DNA of 64,000 nucleotides from Shinella fusca (GTDB lineage: Bacteria; Pseudomonadota; Alphaproteobacteria; Rhizobiales; Rhizobiaceae), in assembly GCF_014203155.1 (NCBI RefSeq), contig NZ_JACHIK010000001.1:310001-374000 (forward strand), written 5' to 3'. The notes beneath the pieces are model-generated. The model was not told the origin of the DNA, ran no database searches, and saw only the letters and a list, made by a program, of their open reading frames with translations. The translations under genes were made by a program, and so were the position numbers. Below, in pieces: positions 42,838 to 52,452 of the stretch (the first letter of the stretch is position 1; each line of letters begins with the position of its first letter).

Positions 42838-42862
42838 GGAACCGCGGCCCGCCTGGTGCGTT
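42838..42862 (+). promoter_or_regulatory. EcfG-type general stress promoter before the Omp25-like gene
   Basis: GGAAC (42838-42842), 16 bases, CGTT (42859-42862): an exact match to the alphaproteobacterial EcfG consensus GGAAC-N16/17-CGTT. It is 64 bases before the ATG at 42926, leaving a leader of about 55 bases. Confidence 0.75.
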
Positions 42863-42925
42863 GGAGCCATTGTTGTCATTCGCGCGCGGGGCTTCGCGCG
42901 AGTATCGAGCGGGAAGGACCATTCC

Positions 42926-43597
42926 ATGAAATCCATGATCTTCGGTGCCGCCGGCATCCTCTTGAGCGCCAGTGCAATTCCGGCATTTTCGGCCGACATG
43001 GCCGTAGCCGAACCGCCGGTGGAAACCCCGATCACCGAGGTGGCGGGGGTTTACGACTGGGGCGGCTTCTATGTCGGCGTGAACACGGGCTACGCCTGGA
43101 CGGGCGTGGACTATTCCGCGGGCGGCGCCTCCCTTGTCGACCGTGACCTGAACGGCTTCGCCCTTGGCGGCTATGCAGGCTACAATTTCTTCAACGACGG
43201 CTGGGTCTACGGCGTTGAAGCCGATATCAAGCGCGACTTCAACGACGAGCGCTTCGATGCCGGCGCCGGCACGACGCTGGAGACGGAAACGACCTGGGGC
43301 GGCTCGGTGCGCGCGCGCATCGGCTATGCCATCGACCGTACCCTGATCTACGGCACCGGCGGCTACGCCTTCACCCATGCGAAGCTGAACAACGTCACGA
43401 CCGGCGCGAGCGAGGGCGAAACCCTGCACGGCTGGACGATCGGCGCCGGCGTTGAGCACGCCTTCACCGACAATGTGGCGGGGCGTGTCGAGTACCGCTA
43501 TTCCGACTACAGCAAATCGGACGTCTTCGGCGCCGCCGGGCTCGATGGCGATATCGATTCGCACGCCATCATGGTCGGCGTCAGCATGAAGTTCTGA
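42926..43597 (+). CDS. Omp25/RopB-like outer membrane beta-barrel protein
   Basis: Eight-stranded outer-membrane porin-like protein of the Omp25/Omp31 family, abundant in rhizobia and Brucella. The 223 residues have a signal peptide (1-22, ending FSA), the typical WGGFYVGVNTGYAW first strand, alternating aromatic strands and a terminal Phe (GVSMKF) recognised by BAM. An EcfG-type promoter upstream predicts induction in general stress, and a terminator follows at 43618. Exact orthology to RopB or Omp25 is not provable here. Confidence 0.93.
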   Translation: MKSMIFGAAGILLSASAIPAFSADMAVAEPPVETPITEVAGVYDWGGFYVGVNTGYAWTGVDYSAGGASLVDRDLNGFALGGYAGYNFFNDGWVYGVEADIKRDFNDERFDAGAGTTLETETTWGGSVRARIGYAIDRTLIYGTGGYAFTHAKLNNVTTGASEGETLHGWTIGAGVEHAFTDNVAGRVEYRYSDYSKSDVFGAAGLDGDIDSHAIMVGVSMKF

Positions 43598-43617
43598 CGC
43601 CGCGGCGGACCGAACGC

Positions 43618-43650
43618 AACGGGCGGTGCCGACGCGCCGCCCGTTCTTCT
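43618..43650 (+). terminator. Rho-independent terminator after the Omp25-like gene
   Basis: AACGGGCGG (43618-43626) pairs perfectly with CCGCCCGTT (43637-43645), followed by CTTCT. The T-run is short, so termination is probable but perhaps incomplete. Confidence 0.65.
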
Positions 43651-43782
43651 GCGCGCTTAACGTCCCGCTAACCGTAATTTTACGAAAAGGCGCGATAGAT
43701 CGAAGGCCCCGTCACGCGTGTCCCTCTTTACGGCCCGCCCCTTTCGAGGCAGGCTTCATAAACACGCAACAACGGGACACTC

Positions 43783-44562
43783 ATGCGTCGGCTCATTCCG
43801 GCTCTCCTGCCTCTCGCGCTCCTTGCGACCTCCTGCTCGACCACCGATTACGATCTGGTGTCGACGGCTTCGCTGCCGCGTTTCAAGGACAAGGATCCGC
43901 AGGATTTCGGCGCGCGCAGCCCGCACCGCCACCAGGTGCACGGCATCGACGTGTCCAAGTGGAACGGCGACATCGACTGGCAGACGGTGAAGAAGAGCGG
44001 CGTCACCTTCGCCTTCCTGAAGGCGACGGAAGGCACGGACCGCCTCGACAGCCGCTTTGCCGACTATTGGCGCGGCGCGCGCGCCGCCGGCCTCGCCCAC
44101 GCACCCTATCACTTCTATTACTTCTGCTCGACGGCGGATGCGCAGGCCGACTGGTTCATCGCCAACGTGCCGAAGGAGGCCGTGCAGCTTCCCCCCGTGC
44201 TGGACGCCGAATGGAACCCCGCCTCGCCGACCTGCAAGCTGCGGCCGCCGGCAGACGAGGTGCGCACCGCGCTCAAGCGCTTCATGGACCGCCTCGAAGC
44301 CCATTACGGCAAGCGGCCGATCATCTATACGACGGTCGACTTCCACCGCGACAACCTCGTCGGCTATTTCGACGATTACCATTTCTGGCTGCGCTCGGTC
44401 GCCAACCATCCGGAGAACATCTATCCGGCGCGCAAATGGGCGTTCTGGCAATATACCTCGACGGGCGTGGTGCCCGGCGTTGCCGGCGAACACACGGACA
44501 TCAACGTCTTTGCCGGCTCGGCGAAGAACTGGAACGCCTGGGTCGCTTCCGTTTCCCGCTGA
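43783..44562 (+). CDS. GH25 muramidase-family lipoprotein
   Basis: Lysozyme-type (Cellosyl/LytC) glycosidase domain. The 259-residue protein has a lipobox LATSC (C18), then GIDVSKWNGDIDW (D56), FAFLKATEG (E83) and the catalytic DAE (D141, E143), so all acidic active-site residues are present. It ends with the WQYTSTG strand. It should be an outer-membrane-anchored muramidase, one of several wall enzymes here. The TTAA-N7-CTAA at 43657-43671 upstream resembles a weak CtrA half-site pair. Confidence 0.92.
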   Translation: MRRLIPALLPLALLATSCSTTDYDLVSTASLPRFKDKDPQDFGARSPHRHQVHGIDVSKWNGDIDWQTVKKSGVTFAFLKATEGTDRLDSRFADYWRGARAAGLAHAPYHFYYFCSTADAQADWFIANVPKEAVQLPPVLDAEWNPASPTCKLRPPADEVRTALKRFMDRLEAHYGKRPIIYTTVDFHRDNLVGYFDDYHFWLRSVANHPENIYPARKWAFWQYTSTGVVPGVAGEHTDINVFAGSAKNWNAWVASVSR

Positions 44563-44676
44563 CGGCCGACTTTTTGCGGTGCAGGGCCGGCTTGCACGCC
44601 AGGCTTGCCTTTTTCTTCTTGCTTCCGTCACATTCATCTGAGACAGCCGGGCGGACAACGGATCCAGGAGAACGAG

Positions 44677-45873
44677 ATGCGGCAGAACCTTACGACGACA
44701 CTGGCAGCGGGCCTTGCGGCTTTCCTTCTCGCCGGCGGCGCGCAGGCCCAGACGGCCCCCGCCTGCGGCGGCGACCTTGCCACCTTCCTCGAAGGCGTGA
44801 AGGCCGAGGTGCAGACGCTCGGCGTTTCCGCCGAGGTGGCCGACCGGGCGCTCGCCGGTGCGGCGATCGACCAGAAGGTGCTCTCGCGTGACCGCGCCCA
44901 GGGCGTCTTCCGCCAGACCTTCCTCGAATTCTCCAAGCGCACCGTCAGCCAGGCCCGCCTCGACATCGGCCGCAAGAAGCTGAAGGACCTCGCGCCGGTC
45001 TTCGCCCGCGCCGAGCAGGAATTCGGCGTGCCCGGCCAGGTGATCGCCGCCTTCTGGGCGATGGAAACCGACTTCGGCGCCGTGCAGGGCGATTTCAACA
45101 CCCGCAACGCCCTCGTCACGCTCTCGCACGATTGCCGCCGGCCGGAAATCTTCCGCCCGCAGCTTCTCGCCGCCATCGAGATGGTCGGCCATGGCGACCT
45201 CGACCCGAACGGCACGACGGGCGCCTGGGCCGGCGAGATCGGCCAGGTGCAGATGCTGCCGCGCGACATCATCGCCTACGGCGTCGACGGCGACGGCGAC
45301 GGCCATATCGACGTGAAGAAGAGTTCGCCCGACGCCATCCTGACCGCCGCCAAGTTCATCCAGCATCTCGGCTTCGTGAAGGGCCAGCCGTGGATACAGG
45401 AAGTCTCCGTGCCGGACGTCATGCCCTTCGAGAAGACCGGCCTGCAGCCAGGCATGAAGGCCGCCGACTGGTTCGCCCTCGGCGTCAAGCCGCGCGACGG
45501 CGACACCTCCTTCGGCAACCTCGAAGCCTCGCTGGTGCTGCCGCAGGGCCGCAAGGGCCCGGCCTTCATCACCTATCCGAACTTCAACGTCTATCTCGAA
45601 TGGAACCAGTCGTTCATCTACACGACCTCGGCCGCCTATTTCGCCACCCGCCTTGCCGGCGCCCCGCCCTATGAGCGCGGCAACCCGGAGGAAGGCCTTT
45701 CCGACGAGGCCATGAAGCAGCTCCAGACCAAGCTGCAGGCGCGCGGCCACGACATCGGCAAGATCGACGGCATCCTCGGTTCCGGCACCCGCGCGGCGAT
45801 CCAGAAGGAACAGCTCCGCCTCGGCATGCCCGCCGACGGCTGGGCCACGCAGGCCCTGCTCGCCGCGCTCTGA
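44677..45873 (+). CDS. Lytic murein transglycosylase, MltB type, with PG-binding domain
   Basis: The 398-residue protein has a signal peptide (1-24), an SLT_2 domain (about 30-325) with catalytic E130 in WAMETDFGAVQG and the family DGDGDGHIDVK loop, and a C-terminal PG_binding_1 repeat (about 340-398). Rhizobial homologues are annotated as soluble lytic murein transglycosylase B. The ATG at 44677 follows CAGGAGAA. It lies 114 bases after the GH25 gene on the same strand; co-transcription is possible. Confidence 0.94.
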   Translation: MRQNLTTTLAAGLAAFLLAGGAQAQTAPACGGDLATFLEGVKAEVQTLGVSAEVADRALAGAAIDQKVLSRDRAQGVFRQTFLEFSKRTVSQARLDIGRKKLKDLAPVFARAEQEFGVPGQVIAAFWAMETDFGAVQGDFNTRNALVTLSHDCRRPEIFRPQLLAAIEMVGHGDLDPNGTTGAWAGEIGQVQMLPRDIIAYGVDGDGDGHIDVKKSSPDAILTAAKFIQHLGFVKGQPWIQEVSVPDVMPFEKTGLQPGMKAADWFALGVKPRDGDTSFGNLEASLVLPQGRKGPAFITYPNFNVYLEWNQSFIYTTSAAYFATRLAGAPPYERGNPEEGLSDEAMKQLQTKLQARGHDIGKIDGILGSGTRAAIQKEQLRLGMPADGWATQALLAAL

Positions 45874-45901
45874 TCGGGCGCGGACGATCGGGCTTCAAGA
45901 C

Positions 45902-46031
45902 CCTCTCTGCCTGCCGGCATCTCCCCCACAAGGGGAGAGAACGCTGGAGGCTTGCTCTTCCTTCCCATTTTTCCGTAACGGGGCGGCGGGTTAAGTCCCT
46001 CCCCCTTGTGGGGAGGGATTTAGGGAGGGGA
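45902..46031. repeat. Palindromic intergenic repeat of CTCCCCCACAAGGGGAG type
   Basis: Holds TCTCCCCCACAAGGGGAGAGA (first hairpin, near 45920-45940) and TCCCTCCCCCTTGTGGGGAGGGA (second, near 45996-46018), which are roughly inverse to each other. It resembles short repeats found many times in rhizobial genomes and fills the gap between the transglycosylase and the exporter gene. Confidence 0.65.
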
Positions 46032-46151
46032 CTTCAATCCCATCGAAATCGGGTGGCCGCCCGCTGCCCGTTGCGCTAGGAATGCCCCGACCTTGAAGCG
46101 GCGCATCCCGAATGCCGGGCCGGCCGCTTTTCCCATGCCTTGAGGAAACAC

Positions 46152-47081
46152 ATGGAACAGCCGGCAGCATCGACGCGCATGAGCGCGGCAACCTGGGGCC
46201 TGCTCGCGCTGCTCGGCATGATCTGGGGCGGCTCGTTCTTCTTCGCGCGCGTCGCGGTCGGCCATGTGCCGCCGGCGACGCTGGTGCTGCTGCGCGTCGG
46301 CATCGCCGCGCTTGCCCTCCACGCCTATATCGCCGGCCGCTTCGACATCTATGCGACGCTGCGGGGCCGCTGGCGCGAATTCCTGCTGCTCGGCCTCCTC
46401 AACAACGCCGTGCCGCACATGCTGATCTTCCTCGGCCAGACGCAGATCGGCGCGGGCCTCGCCTCCATCCTCAACGCGACGACGCCCATCTTCACCGTCC
46501 TCATCGCCAACCGCATGACGGTGGACGAAAAGCTCTCGCCGCAGAAGATCGCCGGCTGCCTCATCGGCCTTCTCGGCACCGCCGTGCTGATCGGCCCCCG
46601 GGCGCTCGCCCCCTTCACCGGCGCGGGCGGCCCGCCGCTCTGGGCCGTCGTCCTGCCGGTGCTCGCCGCCGTCTCCTACGGTTTCGCCGCGACCTACGGC
46701 AAGCGCTTCCGCGGCGTGACGCCGCCCGTCATCGCTAGCGGCCAGCTCACGGCCTCCACGCTCCTGATGCTGCCCGTCTCGCTTACGCTCGATTCGCCCT
46801 GGCAGATCCCCCTGCCGCCGCTCTCAGTGATCCTCGCCGTGCTGGCGCTGGCCCTCCTCTCCACCGCCTACGGCTATATCCTCTTCTTCCGGATCATGGC
46901 GGTCGCCGGCGCCACCAATACCTCGCTCGTCACCCTGCTCGTGCCGCCGAGCGCGATTCTCGCCGGCATGCTCTTCCTCGGCGAACGGCTGACGCCGCTC
47001 GGCCTCCTCGGCATGGCGCTGGTGCTTTTCGGCCTCGTCGTGCTCGACGGACGCGTTTTTTCCCGCTTGCGCAAGCGCTGA
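46152..47081 (+). CDS. DMT superfamily (EamA) transporter
   Basis: Ten-helix inner-membrane exporter with two EamA repeats, 309 residues. Recognised by GMIWGGSFFFARVAVG in helix 1, LNATTPIFTVLIA in the first repeat and the second repeat from about residue 165 (PVLAAVSYGFAATYGKRF). The ATG at 46152 has GAGGAAAC; a TTG at 46140 would lengthen it by four. Substrate unknown; family members export amino acids, purines or other metabolites. An EcfG-like promoter begins just after its stop. Confidence 0.9.
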   Translation: MEQPAASTRMSAATWGLLALLGMIWGGSFFFARVAVGHVPPATLVLLRVGIAALALHAYIAGRFDIYATLRGRWREFLLLGLLNNAVPHMLIFLGQTQIGAGLASILNATTPIFTVLIANRMTVDEKLSPQKIAGCLIGLLGTAVLIGPRALAPFTGAGGPPLWAVVLPVLAAVSYGFAATYGKRFRGVTPPVIASGQLTASTLLMLPVSLTLDSPWQIPLPPLSVILAVLALALLSTAYGYILFFRIMAVAGATNTSLVTLLVPPSAILAGMLFLGERLTPLGLLGMALVLFGLVVLDGRVFSRLRKR

Positions 47082-47089
47082 GAGCGCCG

Positions 47090-47114
47090 GGAACAAAGCG
47101 GCCTTCCCGCCGTT
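47090..47114 (+). promoter_or_regulatory. EcfG-type promoter upstream of a 25-residue membrane peptide gene
   Basis: GGAAC (47090-47094), 16 bases, CGTT (47111-47114): exact EcfG consensus spacing. The next supported gene on this strand is the small one at 47361, which would give a leader of about 240 bases containing two hairpins (the palindrome TCCGGCCGCGGCCGGA at 47263-47278, and GTTGC/GCAAC at about 47280-47295). Confidence 0.65.
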
Positions 47115-47360
47115 TCATGGCAATGCCTCGGATTGCGAGGTCGCCTTCGAGCAGCATGGTAAATGAACAATGTCTGCACTCGTCATCCGTTAGGGATTGT
47201 GAATTTTTTGTGGCGCGCAAAATAAAGGAGGAAATTCAGCAGGTTAACATTGTGAATAACCGTCCGGCCGCGGCCGGATGTTGCAACGCAGCAACAAAAC
47301 GCCTTTCCAACACGCTTTTTTCGGTCGTAATATCGGATCGTAAACGCAAGGAGGTAAGCC

Positions 47361-47438
47361 ATGGGACTCACACATTCCTTGAATGTTCTGATGATCAGTG
47401 CAGCGTTCCTCTTCATCGCAACGATGATCTTCATCTGA
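47361..47438 (+). CDS. 25-residue hydrophobic membrane peptide
   Basis: A small gene with an excellent AAGGAGGTAA site eight bases before its ATG. The product starts MGLTHSLNVLMISAAF and continues with LFIATMIFI: a short polar N-terminus and one membrane helix. A hairpin terminator follows at 47499. The strong ribosome site, single helix and terminator support a real gene; function unknown. It may be driven by the EcfG promoter at 47090. The antisense frame over it has no such support. Confidence 0.7.
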   Translation: MGLTHSLNVLMISAAFLFIATMIFI

Positions 47439-47498
47439 GGCGATCAAGCGAAAAGAAAGGTCAGGGAGAAGCACAAACCCTGCCGAAACCCATTCAGG

Positions 47499-47536
47499 AA
47501 TGCATGGCCCCGGAAACGGCGCCATGCATTTTCATT
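47499..47536. terminator. Terminator between the small gene and metF
   Basis: AATGCATGGC (47499-47508) pairs with GCCATGCATT (47521-47530); the loop can add two more G-C pairs. TTTCATTTC follows on the + strand. It lies between convergent genes and may serve both, but the tail is best on the + strand. Confidence 0.65.
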
Positions 47537-47549
47537 TCGGGGGAAGCCT

Positions 47550-48455
47550 TCAGGCCGCGGCGCCCGCCGCAGCGGCACGGTCGATCCGGGCAAAGCCGGC
47601 GCCGTCGCACACCGCCGACACCAGCGCCGCGCGGTTCATCGTATAGAAGTGGAACTCGCTGACGCCGCGGGCGACAAGGTCCTCCACCTGGCGGATCGCC
47701 AGCTCCACCGCCACGGCGGCGCGCTCCTGCGGCCGGTCGTCTACGGGGGCGAGCCTCTCGGCCAGCCAGCCCGGCACGGAAGCGCCGCACATGCCGGCGA
47801 ATTTCTGCACCTGCGCGAGGTTGTGCACCGGCAGGATGCCCGGCACGACGGGAATGGTGATGCCAGCCTTGCGCACCCGCTCCAGGTAGCGCTCGAAATC
47901 GTCGTTCTCGAAGAAGAACTGGGTGAGCGCGCGCGTGGCGCCCGCATCCACCTTGCGCTTCAGCATGTCGATATCGGCCGCCACGTCCGGGCTCTGCGGA
48001 TGCTTTTCCGGATAGGCGGAAACGGAGACCTCGAAATCGGCGATGCCGCGCAGGCCTGCGACAAGTTCGGCGGCATTGGCATAGCCGCCCGGGAAGGGCC
48101 TGTAGGCCGTGCCGACGCCCTCCGGCGGATCGCCGCGCAGCGCGACGAAATGGCGGACCCCGGCGGCGCGGAAATCCGCGACGACGGCATCGACCTCCGC
48201 CTTCGTCGCGCCGACGCAGGTCAGGTGCGAGGCGGCCGGAAGGCCCATGGCGAGAAGGTGGCGCACGGTGGAAAGCGTCGGCGCCTTGGTGGAGCCGCCG
48301 GCCCCGTAGGTGACCGACATGAAGCCCGGCGCATAGGCCGAAAGCGCGGCGGCCGTTTCCCAGAGCTGGCCTTCGGCTTCCGCCGTCTTCGGCGGAAAAA
48401 ACTCGAAGGACAGGCGGATGTCCTTGCGGGCTGGGCTGGCGGTCGCCTGCTTCAT
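47550..48455 (-). CDS. metF: Methylenetetrahydrofolate reductase MetF
   Basis: FAD enzyme reducing 5,10-methylene-THF to 5-methyl-THF, the methyl donor for methionine synthase. The 301 residues show the N-terminal FEFFPPKT barrel strand with the catalytic Glu, VTYGAGGS, LRGDPP and the FFFEND motif. The ATG at 48455 has AGGAGGAG and begins one base after the stop of the ArsR-methyltransferase gene, so the two form an operon. This layout means its expression follows that regulator. Confidence 0.96.
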   Translation of the reverse strand: MKQATASPARKDIRLSFEFFPPKTAEAEGQLWETAAALSAYAPGFMSVTYGAGGSTKAPTLSTVRHLLAMGLPAASHLTCVGATKAEVDAVVADFRAAGVRHFVALRGDPPEGVGTAYRPFPGGYANAAELVAGLRGIADFEVSVSAYPEKHPQSPDVAADIDMLKRKVDAGATRALTQFFFENDDFERYLERVRKAGITIPVVPGILPVHNLAQVQKFAGMCGASVPGWLAERLAPVDDRPQERAAVAVELAIRQVEDLVARGVSEFHFYTMNRAALVSAVCDGAGFARIDRAAAAGAAA

Positions 48456-48456
48456 G

Positions 48457-49464
48457 TCAACTCCTCCTGCGTATGGCAATGGCGTCGGCTGCTTCCGCGC
48501 GCTGGTCGCGGGCAAGCCAGATGGTCACGGTCAGCGCATCCTCTTCAGAATGTGCCGGCTTCAGGTCGACGACCTCCTCCACGGCAAGCCCCGCCTTTTC
48601 CAGCCATTCGGACATGGTCTGGTGCGAGAAGCCGAGGCGGATATGGGCGTGCTCGTCGCGCAGGCGCTCCAGCGCGTGCGGCGCAAGGTCGATGATGGCA
48701 AGGCGCCCGCCGGGCGCCAGCATGCGCGCCGCCTCGCTTATCGCCGCTTCCGGCTCGTCGAGGAAATGCAGCACCTGATGGATCGTCACGACGTCGAACT
48801 CGTCGCGCTCCAGCGGCAGGTTGAAGATGTCGCCGTGGCGGATCGAGGCCTTGGTGATGCCCGCCCGGTCGAGATTGGCCCGCGCCACCGCCAGCATGTC
48901 GCGGCTGGCATCGACACCGACGCCGCGCCGGTAAAGCCCTTCGAAAAGCTGCAGGATACGGCCGGTGCCCGTGCCGAGATCGAGGAAGGCATCGACCGGC
49001 GCCGTGCCGATCAGCTCGGCGAGCTTGGCCTCCACCTCCGCCTCGCTGACATGGAGGCGCCGCACCACGTCCCACTCGGCCGCGTTGCGGCTGAAATAGG
49101 CCTGCGCCTTGTCGGCGCGCACCTTCTTCAAGGCGCGCAGCCGCTCGTCATCGCGCGCGAAAACGGCATCCGCCGGATCGATGGCATCGAGCAGCCCGCG
49201 GGCGAGCGCCACGGCCGCCCCGCCCTGGCTGAGGCGGAAGAACGCCCAGGCGCCCTCCTGGTAGCGGTCGATCAGCGCGGCCTCGGCCAGGAGCTTCAGA
49301 TGGCGCGATATGCGCGGCTGGGACTGGCCGAGAATGTCGGTCAGGTCCGTCACCGTGAGGTCGCCGTGCGAGAGCAGCGCGAGAAGGCGAAGGCGCGTCG
49401 GCTCGCCCGCCGCCTTCAGGATCTCCACGATGTCGTCCAGTCCGAGTTTCTGCGTGTCGCCCAT
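48457..49464 (-). CDS. ArsR-family regulator fused to a SAM-dependent methyltransferase domain
   Basis: The 335 residues combine an ArsR winged helix (about 10-90; recognition helix around SQPRISRHLKLL, 48-59) with a class I methyltransferase domain (about 120-300; SAM loop LDLGTGTG at 161-168). This fusion matches SahR, known in Proteobacteria as a regulator of the methionine/SAM cycle that senses S-adenosylhomocysteine. Its location one base before metF and an AT-rich dyad 17 bases before its ATG fit that role. No metal-binding cysteine motif of true ArsR is present. Catalysis by the methyltransferase domain is doubtful. Confidence 0.9.
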   Translation of the reverse strand: MGDTQKLGLDDIVEILKAAGEPTRLRLLALLSHGDLTVTDLTDILGQSQPRISRHLKLLAEAALIDRYQEGAWAFFRLSQGGAAVALARGLLDAIDPADAVFARDDERLRALKKVRADKAQAYFSRNAAEWDVVRRLHVSEAEVEAKLAELIGTAPVDAFLDLGTGTGRILQLFEGLYRRGVGVDASRDMLAVARANLDRAGITKASIRHGDIFNLPLERDEFDVVTIHQVLHFLDEPEAAISEAARMLAPGGRLAIIDLAPHALERLRDEHAHIRLGFSHQTMSEWLEKAGLAVEEVVDLKPAHSEEDALTVTIWLARDQRAEAADAIAIRRRS

Positions 49465-49480
49465 GATCGTTCCAATCAAG

Positions 49481-49500
49481 ACATAAAGATATGTTTATGT
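49481..49500. promoter_or_regulatory. 20-base dyad, probable operator of the metF operon
   Basis: ACATAAA (49481-49487) and TTTATGT (49494-49500) are perfect inverse arms round a centre GATATG that is nearly symmetric. It stands 17-36 bases upstream of the regulator's ATG, in an otherwise GC-rich region. Autoregulation by the ArsR-methyltransferase protein is inferred. Confidence 0.75.
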
Positions 49501-49560
49501 GATTAACCCGCAATGCGCAAGAGCCAATCCGCCTCACCGATCTTCCCATCAACCGCGGCA

Positions 49561-49587
49561 AAGAAAAACCCCGGCGGGCCGGGGTTT
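49561..49587 (-). terminator. Rho-independent terminator for the ettA transcript
   Basis: AAACCCCGG (49566-49574) and CCGGGGTTT (49579-49587) form a perfect nine-base stem. On the minus strand TTCTTTG follows. It lies past ettA and the RIME repeat and shields the metF operon promoter. Confidence 0.75.
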
Positions 49588-49619
49588 GAAACGGATGGTC
49601 GGTGCCGGTTGCCGGGCCT

Positions 49620-49767
49620 GCCCCTCATCCCGCTGCCGCGACCTTCTCCCCGCAAGCGGGGAGAAGGAGCCAGCGGCGATGCCTCGCCAGCCAGTTGAGG
49701 AAAATAGTGCGGCAATATCCCTTCTCCCCGCTTGCGGGGAGAAGGTGCCGGCAGGCGGATGAGGGGC
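49620..49767. repeat. RIME-like palindromic intergenic repeat (copy 2)
   Basis: Same ends and internal arms as the element at 6442-6593: GCCCCTCATCC left, GGATGAGGGGC right, with CCTTCTCCCCGCAAGCGGGG and its inverse inside. The central part differs, as expected for mosaic elements. Confidence 0.82.
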
Positions 49768-49797
49768 ATTCCCCCGCTCCACCTACCCAGAGCCTGA

Positions 49798-51447
<1,650 letters not shown>

Positions 51448-51539
51448 GAAAACGCGCTCCGGATCGGACAAATTTGCCCGCTATGTAGGCGAATTCCGTG
51501 CCCGCGGCAATCGCGGCCGCGAAAACGCGGCGGCCGCCG

Positions 51540-52280
51540 CTAACCCGCCTCGCCCGCGCCCGTCACGCCGCCGGTGCAGCGGGATTTCGTCGGGGATGCG
51601 CCGGCGATCAGCGCCTTGAGCGGGCCGTCGCCGGAAGCAAGCCCGATGGTGAGGCCGGTCACGATCACGCGGTCGCCGGCCTTGCGGCAGGCAAGGCGCA
51701 CGCGCTCGCCCGCGCCCTTGCCGAAAGCGGCGTCGAAGGCGGCGCGGACCTCGGCGAGCGTGATCGCGGCGCCCTTGCGGTCCGTAAAGAGCGCGCGCAC
51801 CGGCGAGGCGTTGAGCTCGTCGAGAAGATCGAGCGAGCGGGCGTAGTAGGCCTCGGCCGAGGCGGCGAGGCAGCTTCCGCTCTTCAGCCATTGCCGCCGG
51901 TCGAGGCCGACGCGGACGGCGGGCATGGCGGCGGCAAGGCGCGTCTTCGTGGCTGCGGCGAGTGTGACGTCCGGAAGATCGGTCCACTTGCCCTTGCGCG
52001 CCTTCTCTTGGAGCGCAGCCTCGATGCCGCAATAGCTCTTGCGGGCCGCAAAGCGGTTCACCAGCGAGAACCGCCCGGCCGCAGGCGCCTCGGCGGAAAA
52101 GCCCGTGCAGCCTCGGCTCTTGGGCCGTGCGGCGCAATAGCCGGCCTGCCAGCCGACGGACAACACTTCCCGCGCCTTGCCCTCCGGCGCCGACTGCGCC
52201 GCGGCGATGCCGCCGCCGAGGAAGAGAGCGATGGAGACAACGAGAAAAGACAATACGGGCATTGCAGCTTTCGTCTTCAT
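51540..52280 (-). CDS. Exported RNase T2-like protein lacking catalytic residues
   Basis: The 246 residues have a signal peptide (1-28) and a T2-ribonuclease-type layout: LSVGWQAGYCA (40-50), the first catalytic region at 71-78, MPAVRVGLDRRQWLKSGSC (119-137) and the C-terminal helix pattern to the last Cys. In active enzymes the two motifs are FTxHGLWP and HEWxKHGTC. Here they read FSLVNRFA and RQWLKSGSC, so both histidines and the glutamate are gone. It should fold like RNase T2 but not cleave RNA. Cysteines for the disulfides remain. Family assignment is from motif spacing and moderately sure. Confidence 0.7.
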   Translation of the reverse strand: MKTKAAMPVLSFLVVSIALFLGGGIAAAQSAPEGKAREVLSVGWQAGYCAARPKSRGCTGFSAEAPAAGRFSLVNRFAARKSYCGIEAALQEKARKGKWTDLPDVTLAAATKTRLAAAMPAVRVGLDRRQWLKSGSCLAASAEAYYARSLDLLDELNASPVRALFTDRKGAAITLAEVRAAFDAAFGKGAGERVRLACRKAGDRVIVTGLTIGLASGDGPLKALIAGASPTKSRCTGGVTGAGEAG

Positions 52281-52452
52281 GACCAGCGCCCCGATAAGAA
52301 CAAAACAGGATCATTTACAACCAAAGATCAGAAAATTGCAACCCATAATCGGAAAAATCCCGAAAAACGGGACGAGGCTTCGAAATGCACGCGGCATCCC
52401 GTTGTCTTTCCACCGCAAATCGCGTTGTGCTGGCGCAAACGGGAGGAATGCG

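Noticed and set aside
47183-47434. An 83-codon frame antisense to the 25-residue peptide gene
   Set aside because: No ribosome site, odd composition, and it covers hairpins and the + strand ribosome site.
49465-49619. SAM or SAH riboswitch before the metF operon
   Set aside because: The regulator's start is close to an AT-rich dyad and there is no room or conserved core for a riboswitch; the hairpin at 49566 is a terminator for the opposite neighbour ettA.
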